From contig CAKRFY010000003.1 in assembly GCA_934320895.1 (NCBI GenBank), positions 102,383 to 166,382 of the forward strand: a DNA stretch of 64,000 nucleotides, read 5' to 3'. Made by a program: the position numbers and the translations under genes. The notes under the pieces are model-generated. The model did no database searches. It was not told the DNA's origin and saw nothing but the letters and a program-made list of their open reading frames with translations. How positions within the stretch are numbered: the first letter of the stretch is position 1; every line of letters starts with the position of its first letter. This document shows positions 58,059 through 64,000 of this stretch, one piece after another. This stretch comes from an uncultured Lachnospiraceae bacterium. Its GTDB lineage: Bacteria > Bacillota > Clostridia > Lachnospirales > Lachnospiraceae.

Positions 58059-59153
58059 ATGAATTATAACACATAGAATAAGAAAATTGCATCTATAACT
58101 GAAAAAACTTTAATTGTTGGAATTGATGTTGGAAGTCAGACACACTATGCAAGAGCGTTTGACTGGCGTAATTACGAGTATTCTAAGAAACCGTTTGCTT
58201 TCAGTAATAATGAAGAAGGTTTTGTGGCGTTTAAGAACTGGATGGATGAGATTGCTGAAAAGCACCATAAAGATAAGGTGATTCCGGGCATGGAGCCGAC
58301 AGGAATCTATGCGGAAATAAGGAATTTATCAAATCTGAGATTTCAGACACAGGAAGAGATCACAAGAATAAAAAATCGGATTGCCCGTTGGTTTAGCATT
58401 TATTTTCCAGAGTATAAAGACGTTTATGGAAAACTGGATGCCATCAGTGGATTGATGATTTTGAGAGAAGCACCATTGCCAGAAGATATTGTCAAACTTG
58501 GGGCAGAAGGGATCAATAAAATATGGCGTGATGCTAAGCTGAGAGCTGTAGGTATGAAGAGGGCAAAGAGCCTGGTAAATAAAGCAGAGCATAGTGTTGG
58601 AAGCTAGGAAGCACCGGAAGCTGCAAGGATGGAATTAAGAATTCTTCTGAGTGATTATGAAATGTATAGTCAGAGAATGGAAGAATTAATACAGACAATT
58701 GAAGAAAAGTTAAAAGAGATTCCATACATTGACAAACTTATGGAAATCAAGGGAATTGGCATGATAACGATATGTGGCTTCATTGCAGAAGTGGGTGATA
58801 TAAGACGTTTTGATAACCCAAAACAACTGCAGAAGTTAGCAGGTTATGCTATAGTAAGCAACGACTCAGGGAAACACAATGGAGAAAGCCATATCAGTTA
58901 CAGAGGAAGAAAAAGACTTCGTTATGTATTATATGAGGCGGCGATCTCATTGATTGGAAAGAATCCAGAGTTTAAGGAGATCCATAATTACTATTTGACA
59001 AGAAAAGAGAATCCGTTGAAGAAAATGCAGTCGGTAATAGCGGTTGCGTGCAAGGTCATCCGAGTGTTTTATATGATGTTAACAAAAGGCGTTGCTTATG
59101 ATGGTGTAAAAATGCTGCAAGACATTAGGAGAACTGAATTAGAGATGAATTAA
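58059..59153 (+). pseudogene. IS110-family transposase, broken
   Basis: One reading frame with IS110 DEDD-type similarity: LIVGIDVGSQTHYARAF, GMEPTG, then IYAEIRNLSNLRFQ, GLMILREAPLPEDI and, C-terminally, the transposase_20 region MEIKGIGMITICGFIAEVGDI to GRKRLRYVLYEAAI. It has TAG stops after codon 5 and at 58605, and an internal deletion near 58296-58306: the EPTG of the first domain is joined directly to what appears to be the later PTGIYAEI, removing an estimated 50-60 codons. It is inactive. Confidence 0.88.
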
Positions 59154-59170
59154 GAAACTTGAAAACAACA

Positions 59171-59235
59171 GGCTTATTATCGAGGTTGAACAGAGTAATC
59201 AAGTGTTGATTCTTCTGTTCAGCCACGATAAGGGC
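59171..59235 (+). other. Long stem-loop just after the transposase
   Basis: Near-perfect stem of roughly 28 base pairs (59171-59202 with 59206-59235), with AATCAA/TTGATT closing a 3-base loop and TGAACAGA/TTCTGTTCA in the middle. Its position 18 bases after the stop fits an element-end non-coding structure. Confidence 0.6.
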
Positions 59236-59274
59236 TGACAGAAGAACCGAACTGAGAAATCAGTATATGCGAAA

Positions 59275-59560
59275 ATGAGAGGAAAACGTCCACCGCAAGG
59301 TGCTTTCATAGAAGCAGGTCAGTAAGAATTAATTACAAAGAATGAGCCAGTAGTCGGCAGGAATAATTACCATAGGGCATGCCCCTGACTAGGAGCTAAG
59401 CTGACACCCTGGTTATGGATAGGCGGAACGAAGGAAGTGAGGACCCTCCAGAGAAGTGAGGTGATCCTGGTAGACACGGGAGGTACGTCGCCGTAGAGGG
59501 ATGGGTATACATAAGGCCATTTAAAACGAGGATATCGAGACGTTTTAATAAGTGTACCCT
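59275..59560 (+). ncRNA. Probable structured RNA, class unknown
   Basis: No coding frame. The stretch is markedly richer in G+C than its surroundings. Visible helices: CACC-GCAA-GGTG (GNRA loop, 59291-59302); TGCTT/AAGCA (59301-59315); GGGCATGCCC; CCCT/AGGG (59407-59410/59497-59500) enclosing GGCG/CGCC (59422-59425/59489-59492) and AGGA..CCTC/GAGG..TCCT (59440-59468); GGGTATAC/GTGTACCC (59503-59510/59552-59559) enclosing AAAACG/CGTTTT (59523-59546). It could be a group II intron 5' remnant, an IS110-associated RNA or another large RNA. The rest of the 59154-59685 gap holds the hairpin at 59171, CCAT/ATGG (59597-59608) and CCCTTA/TAAGGG (59640-59653). Confidence 0.5.
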
Positions 59561-59685
59561 AAAACCACTATTTTCGCACTAGATGCAGAGAAATATCCAT
59601 GACTATGGCTCACTTATCTGAGAAACAAAGTAAACAAAACCCTTAATTTAAGGGAAAAAAGACTTGACTATATAGGGAGGAAAAT

Positions 59686-60045
59686 ATGAGTTTGGTGATT
59701 AAAGCAAATGGTGTATTTACATTTCCACCAGATCAACTATGTATTTTGGAGCATAATGGGAAAAAATTACATTGTAATGTTGATTTATTGATAGCTGATT
59801 ATAAAGAAAAGCAAGCCGAAAAGGCATGTGTTAATAATATATACAAGCCAAATGATGGGGTTAATTCAAGATATGCTATGACAACAGATATTAGTAAGCC
59901 GATTATAATTGTCCGATTTGATGATGGAATTTATGAGGTTTTGGATGGAAATCATAGATTATTGAGAGCAGCACAAGAAGGAAAATTATATATTAAGGCA
60001 CATATTTTGAATGAGACAGAAATGGAAAAATATATAATGAATTAA
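59686..60045 (+). CDS. Small ParB/Srx-like domain protein
   Basis: 119 residues, GGGAGG before the ATG. The C-terminal half, ISKPIIIVRFDDGIYEVLDGNHRL, carries the DGNHRL motif of ParB/sulfiredoxin-like nucleotide-binding folds. The N-terminal half is unrecognised. Such solitary ParB-like proteins are common in accessory DNA. Function unknown. Confidence 0.6.
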   Translation: MSLVIKANGVFTFPPDQLCILEHNGKKLHCNVDLLIADYKEKQAEKACVNNIYKPNDGVNSRYAMTTDISKPIIIVRFDDGIYEVLDGNHRLLRAAQEGKLYIKAHILNETEMEKYIMN

Positions 60046-60068
60046 AACTAAAAGATATTTTATTTGAA

Positions 60069-60150
60069 CAGCGCAAGGCAGTTATAAATCTATAGAAAGG
60101 TTTGTAACTGCCTGTTTTGGTGTTAAAAATTTCTGGACAATTTGTCCAAA
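60069..60150 (+). repeat. Terminator-plus-palindrome module, copy A
   Basis: Starts CAGCG, holds a terminator stem GGCAGTTA (60077-60084)/TAACTGCC (60105-60112) with TGTTTT, then a 15-base palindrome TGGACAA-T-TTGTCCA at 60134-60148. About 80% identical to the module at 61691. It lies upstream of the gene at 60200. Confidence 0.75.
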
Positions 60151-60199
60151 GGTCGGGGCAGTCGGTACAAGGCTGTTCTTCTTAGTGCTGGAGGTGCAA

Positions 60200-60964
60200 A
60201 TGGAGTTATGGATTGCGGTATTGCTGTGGTGTGTCTGCTGGCTTCCGTTTTATGGAATGATAGTTGCGGCAGACCGTTCAGACACAAAGATGCAGGATAT
60301 TTGGAAGGGGAGGACAATGGAGTCTTTACGAGATATTGACAGAGTAATGCAACGGGAAATAAAAAAAGGTAGTACACCGTTGCAGTTTGAGAACATAAAG
60401 TTTAGCGGTGACAGCTATCATGTGATCGCTTCACAAGAAAAGCTGATACAGGTGCTTTCCTACCTGTTGAGGATTGGGGAGTATGAAGCATTTGCCGGAA
60501 AAACGATAGGAAATAATGTTTACATGGATATGAGGGGAAAACAGGCAGTTTTTAAAAGAGCCAGACTGTCCTATGAGAGAAAGAACATTTTTGCCACGAT
60601 CAAGCGTCTGGCAAAAAAATATAAGCCGGATTATGAGGGAAAAGTGTATTTAGAAACGGTCAGATGCTTTTTTACAATGTCTGAGGAAGAACTGGAAAAA
60701 TTCCGATATAATTATCAGGGCAGAGATACTTATGCTTTTCCGATGTCAGAAAAATATATCATGGGGCTGTATGCCCATTGCCTGTCTGCAAGAAAAGCGT
60801 TGGCACTGGAAAATAATGAGTCGGAGGGACTATCAAACACGGAGGTTTCTATGGTAAAATTGGAGAGTGTCAGGGAGGTGGTATTTCAGGCATTGTTACT
60901 TGATGATGTGAAGTTGGAAGATGGAAAGATATATGCGGAACTTTGTACAGTTTACATATTGTGA
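60200..60964 (+). CDS. Unknown membrane-anchored protein in mobile region
   Basis: 254 residues. One N-terminal hydrophobic segment (about 3-22) followed by a soluble helical domain with no recognised motif. GGAGGTG lies before the ATG at 60200. Preceded by module copy A. It may be cargo of a conjugative or satellite element, as its neighbours suggest. Confidence 0.5.
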   Translation: MELWIAVLLWCVCWLPFYGMIVAADRSDTKMQDIWKGRTMESLRDIDRVMQREIKKGSTPLQFENIKFSGDSYHVIASQEKLIQVLSYLLRIGEYEAFAGKTIGNNVYMDMRGKQAVFKRARLSYERKNIFATIKRLAKKYKPDYEGKVYLETVRCFFTMSEEELEKFRYNYQGRDTYAFPMSEKYIMGLYAHCLSARKALALENNESEGLSNTEVSMVKLESVREVVFQALLLDDVKLEDGKIYAELCTVYIL

Positions 60965-60989
60965 GTTATGAAAATATTAGGTTCTAGTG

Positions 60990-61685
60990 ATGGTGAAGAA
61001 TGTGAAAGAAAAGTATAATGATTTAATAGATATAATTTCGTATATTGGTTGGTCAATAAGTGTGTGGCTGTTGGTATATTTTCAATTAAATATGAACACT
61101 ATTGATGATACTTATCGTTTGGTTGTCTGGATGTTTGTATTCTTTGGTTGTCTTTTTTATAAAGATAGCTATAAAGAGGTTACAAAAGAGATAATAAAAA
61201 GTGGAGTAATTCTAATTGGTACAAATATTTTAGAGTTGTATTTGGTTGGGGATATTAGTGGTATAAAAATATTTAAATTGGTTTTAGCACAGGTGTTGTA
61301 TCAGATATTAGCATATTTATTTGTATTTTTTATTAGAAAATCAAAAGAATTTCATGGAAGGTATACGGATAGATTAGTAGTCTTATATTTACTAGTTTTG
61401 GGATTTCTGTTGTTTGTAATAAAACTTGAGATAATTTGTGCTCTAATCTGTACAAGTATTATTTCATTAATAAGAGGATATTTTTATTACAAGAGATGCT
61501 GCTTAGAAAAACGCAGACAAAAAGAGTTGGAAGACCATTTAGAAAGAGAACATAAAGAGAAAGAAAATGAAATGATAAAAATGAGAAAAAAGATTGAAGA
61601 TTATGATGAACTTGTGAAAAAAAATAAGAAATTGGAAGCAAAGATAAGAATACGAGAAAATAAAAAAAGAAGAAAAAAGCATTAG
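60990..61685 (+). CDS. Unknown polytopic membrane protein with coiled-coil tail
   Basis: 231 residues. About six hydrophobic segments up to residue ~165, then a highly charged Lys/Glu coiled coil (KRRQKELEDHLEREHKEKE onward) ending in Lys/Arg-rich residues. Family not recognised. The ribosome site is weak. It lies between the two terminator-palindrome modules, immediately before copy B. Confidence 0.5.
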   Translation: MVKNVKEKYNDLIDIISYIGWSISVWLLVYFQLNMNTIDDTYRLVVWMFVFFGCLFYKDSYKEVTKEIIKSGVILIGTNILELYLVGDISGIKIFKLVLAQVLYQILAYLFVFFIRKSKEFHGRYTDRLVVLYLLVLGFLLFVIKLEIICALICTSIISLIRGYFYYKRCCLEKRRQKELEDHLEREHKEKENEMIKMRKKIEDYDELVKKNKKLEAKIRIRENKKRRKKH

Positions 61686-61690
61686 CTATA

Positions 61691-61771
61691 CAGCGTAAGG
61701 GCAGTTATAGACCGTAAAGGTTTGTAGCTGCCCTTTTTTGCGTTAAAAAACTTTTGGACAAATTGTCCAGA
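61691..61771 (+). repeat. Terminator-plus-palindrome module, copy B
   Basis: Terminator GGGCAGTTA (61699-61707)/TAGCTGCCC (61725-61733) with six T residues, then palindrome TGGACAA-A-TTGTCCA at 61755-61769. Same order and spacing as copy A. It precedes pcfB. Confidence 0.75.
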
Positions 61772-61862
61772 AGTGGAAAGGAGCATGATGAAATATTTAC
61801 TGCACAGGCTGTATGTTCCACCATAGCGGAAATGCAGCAATAAAAAATCAAGGAGGAAAACC

Positions 61863-62339
61863 ATGCAGGAGGAAGTGACACAGAAAACGATTGCCCTTGT
61901 TTTTAAGTCCTCCAGACTGACTGCGGATGTACTGAAAAAAGCCATGCAAATGTATCTGGAACACCGGAAAGCCGGGAAACAGGCAACGCATGGGAAAATG
62001 TCAGTAAAAGAGCTGGTCGGTCAGGGTATGGGTGCTTCGAGTATTGAGGTTACAGAAAATAACATCAAGTCTTTTGAGAGAGTGGCAAAGAAATATAATG
62101 TTGACTTTGCTGTGAAAAAAGATAAGACAACAGAACCTCCGAAGTACATGGTATTTTTCAAGGGCAAGGATGCCGATGTGATCACACAGGCATTCAAGGA
62201 ATTTGTGAAAGTTAATGAGAAGAAGCGTGGAAGAATTTCTGTCAGGGAGAAGCTGGCAGAGTTCAGGCAGATATTAGGGAAAGACAAGAACAGGGAGAGG
62301 GCAAGGGAACACCAGAAGGACAGAGGGCAGTCATTATGA
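61863..62339 (+). CDS. pcfB: PcfB/DUF3801-family conjugation protein
   Basis: 158 residues, AGGAGG before the ATG. TQKTIALVFKSSRLTADVLKKAM, GKMSVKELVGQG and a VAKKYNVDFAVKKDK stretch match the PcfB (DUF3801) family, which accompanies the coupling protein and relaxase of Firmicutes conjugative elements. The C terminus is a basic tail. Its usual neighbour, a VirD4-like coupling protein, is missing; only a 28-codon frame follows. Confidence 0.82.
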   Translation: MQEEVTQKTIALVFKSSRLTADVLKKAMQMYLEHRKAGKQATHGKMSVKELVGQGMGASSIEVTENNIKSFERVAKKYNVDFAVKKDKTTEPPKYMVFFKGKDADVITQAFKEFVKVNEKKRGRISVREKLAEFRQILGKDKNRERAREHQKDRGQSL

Positions 62340-62422
62340 GTAAAGTCATAGACAAGCGGGACAAAGCAGAGAAAAACTGCCCGGAAAAGGATACCGAGAA
62401 AAAGGCACATAGAGAGATGTAA
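62336..62422 (+). pseudogene. 28-codon frame after pcfB, probable truncated gene start
   Basis: ATG overlaps the pcfB stop (ATGA), the normal coupling to a following transfer gene. It codes for a 28-residue, Lys/Glu-rich peptide (MSKVIDKRDKAEKNCPEK at the start) and stops. It may be the severed start of a downstream conjugation gene or a chance frame. Confidence 0.35.
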
Positions 62423-62453
62423 AAATATAATTCATTTTGCGGGACATAAGAAA

Positions 62454-62483
62454 AGAGAGGATGTTTTGACAGGCATCCTCTCT
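62454..62483 (-). terminator. Terminator for the Rpn-nuclease unit (minus strand)
   Basis: A perfect 10-bp stem (62454-62463 with 62474-62483), with a T-rich tail on the minus strand only. It closes the leftward nuclease unit. Confidence 0.65.
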
Positions 62484-62536
62484 AACAATATATGCAGGTA
62501 TGTCTAAAATAAGGTCTGCACATAGTTAATCATTGG

Positions 62537-62707
62537 TTACTGCTCCAAAAAATTTATGATTTCTTCTTTTGATAAATCTCTGGAAGATACTTTCTTAGGA
62601 GTTATCTTATCAGCGGCATCGGTAGCATTTTCTAAAGCAGTTACAAATGCTTCGGCAGTTTTAGAGTCCTGAATAATGATATTGTGAAAAATACTTTGTG
62701 TTGCCAT
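62537..62707 (-). CDS. 56-residue partner of the Rpn-type nuclease
   Basis: 56 residues, starting MATQSIFHNIIIQDSKTAEA; GGGAG upstream of the ATG. Small proteins of this kind are commonly found beside PD-(D/E)XK transposase/nuclease genes in Lachnospiraceae. It is encoded just downstream of the nuclease on the same strand, 53 bases after its stop. Function unknown; possibly an accessory or antitoxin-like factor. Confidence 0.6.
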   Translation of the reverse strand: MATQSIFHNIIIQDSKTAEAFVTALENATDAADKITPKKVSSRDLSKEEIINFLEQ

Positions 62708-62760
62708 GAAATTCACTCCCTGGTACTTCTATCGTAAATTATTCTTGATAAGAAATGATC

Positions 62761-63723
62761 TTAAACAAGCACCGCTTTTTTGCCCTCAATAATGGCAATT
62801 ACATCGTCTATATCTGTGCCTGTATATGTGGCAATCTGTTCTGCCGTAAGTCCATTTTTGTGCATATTAAGAATAATTCTAGCTTCGCCCTCAGCAATGC
62901 CATCTTCTCTGATCCCTTGACTTAAATTGCACATAATGTTCACATCCCTTCTAAAATTTTCCTCAACAGGAATATCATATTCATCACCGATGATTGTCAG
63001 CTTTTGATCTATCGTCAGTTCTTTGGATAATAATGCCCCTAACAGGCGGTGCAGCTCATACATTTCATCGTGTTCTGGAAGCTCTTTTGCAAGACCTAGC
63101 ATGACGATATTTAACAGGTCGAGATTTCCTTTCCAGTGATAAGTATCTATAATATCATCTTTGGTGAGGTGGATATGGCTCATGCTGTTTTTGTCCATAT
63201 TCATACATACCCAGATCGAATAGACACGGCGTATGTCATTATAGTTTGAATTTTCAAAATCCCGCCCTTTTTGTGAGGATATCATCCTGCTGACATAAAA
63301 GATTGCCCGGTTTAAAATATCATATTCCGTCGGTTCTGATTTCTGTGCTTCCACATTTACGATTATCTGCGATAATTCGCCTTTTATGCCACTTTTTGAT
63401 GGCATACGGACATAAAAGATAATGTCAAATCGTATCAGTCCCTCGTTGATTTCTGCGTTTTCTCCATTCAGACCGATTAAGCGTTCTCCGCTGTTTTCGG
63501 TGACAGTATTGGTAAGTCCCGGCTCAACCGGAACGGTACTAATACAAGGCTCGCCCTCGATCAGCGGAACAATGTCTTTTGGGTTCATTCCCATAAATTC
63601 AGGGACTGTTTTTACTAAGATATGTGCCAGTATGTGTTTCTGTCCCAGTAAACGCTTGGCACTGGCATCATATTGGGCATCTTTATCCGTTGATGCTATT
63701 GCATTTTTTAATTCTGTGTTCAC
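62761..63723 (-). CDS. Rpn-family PD-(D/E)XK nuclease/transposase
   Basis: 320 residues, GTG start with GGAGG six bases upstream. The PD-(D/E)XK core shows RFDIIFYV (Asp100) and VNVEAQKSE (Glu125, Gln127; an ExQ variant frequent in this family). C-terminal helices end in EGEARIILNMHKNGLTAEQIA. Rpn proteins are DNA endonucleases that promote RecA-independent recombination and are commonly multi-copy. An upstream in-frame start at 63783 has no ribosome site. Confidence 0.82.
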   Translation of the reverse strand: MNTELKNAIASTDKDAQYDASAKRLLGQKHILAHILVKTVPEFMGMNPKDIVPLIEGEPCISTVPVEPGLTNTVTENSGERLIGLNGENAEINEGLIRFDIIFYVRMPSKSGIKGELSQIIVNVEAQKSEPTEYDILNRAIFYVSRMISSQKGRDFENSNYNDIRRVYSIWVCMNMDKNSMSHIHLTKDDIIDTYHWKGNLDLLNIVMLGLAKELPEHDEMYELHRLLGALLSKELTIDQKLTIIGDEYDIPVEENFRRDVNIMCNLSQGIREDGIAEGEARIILNMHKNGLTAEQIATYTGTDIDDVIAIIEGKKAVLV

Positions 63724-64000
63724 AGGTTTCCTCCTTTTTGTAGGATATAGCCATCTACAAGAGGTATCTGACCACATCTTCATTATAACTTATTTTCTGC
63801 GGGAAAACAATTGGAAAAATCGTTCTGGTCAGGGCAAACGCATAAAAAATAAAAGAGGGTTAGGGATGCTTCCCTATGGAAATTCACACGCATATACGAT
63901 AGGAAAGTGTGGGGAATTTCGCCTGTGTCATGACACAGGCAGTGCTTGCTATTATAGTTGAGGCTATTGGCTCAGATAGTTATAATAATGAAATATGTTT
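63724..64000. other. Non-coding end of window with strong palindrome
   Basis: No gene recognised. It holds a perfect 20-base palindrome (63921-63940, arms GCCTGTGTCA and TGACACAGGC), a TAGGG/TCCCTA hairpin near 63862-63877 and a GAAATT/AATTTC pair around it. These could be an element end, an operator or REP-like DNA. Confidence 0.5.

Noticed and set aside
59154..59685. Complete group II intron
   Set aside because: I see no reverse transcriptase frame and no recognisable domain V, so a complete active intron is not supported; a fragment remains possible.
61785..61826. A 13-codon frame (starting MMKYLLH) with an AAAGGAG site between module B and pcfB
   Set aside because: The site is only 1-4 bases from the start codons, and so short a frame is expected by chance. 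It could be a leader peptide, but no attenuator pairing was seen.
63422..63961. Plus-strand open frame opposite the Rpn nuclease
   Set aside because: It is antisense to a well-supported protein and lacks motifs.

Overview
The window is a low-G+C Firmicutes chromosome segment. It most resembles a Lachnospiraceae gut anaerobe: strong AGGAGG ribosome sites, TTG and GTG starts, TTGACA/TATAAT promoters, HemZ, an IreB-RuvX-DUF1292-RNase J cluster, split transketolase, a U32/TrmR pair and a GH29 fucosidase. Genus and species cannot be fixed from the sequence alone. I saw no rRNA, tRNA or CRISPR array.

Layout. 0-2.6 kb: the end of a lic-type phosphocholine operon (choline kinase, CTP:phosphocholine cytidylyltransferase, BCCT choline/betaine transporter). 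2.7-7.5 kb: a glycosyltransferase with altered motifs, GalM, an orphan receiver-Hpt protein and a HAD phosphatase. 7.6-21.6 kb: RNA modification, RNA decay and cell-envelope housekeeping (YgiQ, RsmE, cysteine desulfurase-ThiI, MtaB, IreB, RuvX, DUF1292, RNase J, YlbF, an MltG-like stub, TrmR, U32). 21.7-28 kb: fucosidase, cold-shock protein, ABC-F ATPase, thioesterase and a sulfotransferase-like protein that seems to lack its catalytic histidines. 28-34 kb: a transaldolase/split-transketolase unit, ThiW-ThiM and a GT2. 34-37.6 kb: pdxST facing its probable MocR activator PdxR, with a long inverted repeat between them. 37.7-47 kb: aroA, argS, an AAA+ ATPase, a transglutaminase-like protein, ilvN, ilvC, a 36-residue membrane peptide gene, aroD and aroK. 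47-57.8 kb: a secreted NlpC/P60 protein, a GT2/glycerophosphotransferase/GNAT envelope cluster, a C39-like protease, Rel, an MBL hydrolase and HemZ.

From about 57.9 kb to the end the character changes to accessory DNA. It holds a decayed IS110-family transposase between strong hairpins, a G+C-rich non-coding stretch with nested stems (probable structured RNA), a ParB-like small protein, two unknown genes bracketed by a duplicated terminator-plus-palindrome module, an orphan conjugation gene (pcfB/DUF3801) followed by a 28-codon stub, and an Rpn/PD-(D/E)XK nuclease with its small partner gene. It reads as a graveyard of mobile elements.

Across the core there is a roughly 40-bp intergenic palindromic repeat in five copies (7.55, 9.6, 10.5, 18.7 and 28.1 kb). 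Each sits within about 20-55 bases of a start codon. The repeat, the structured RNA near 59.4 kb, the duplicated operator-like module and the 36-residue peptide gene are the least explained features here.
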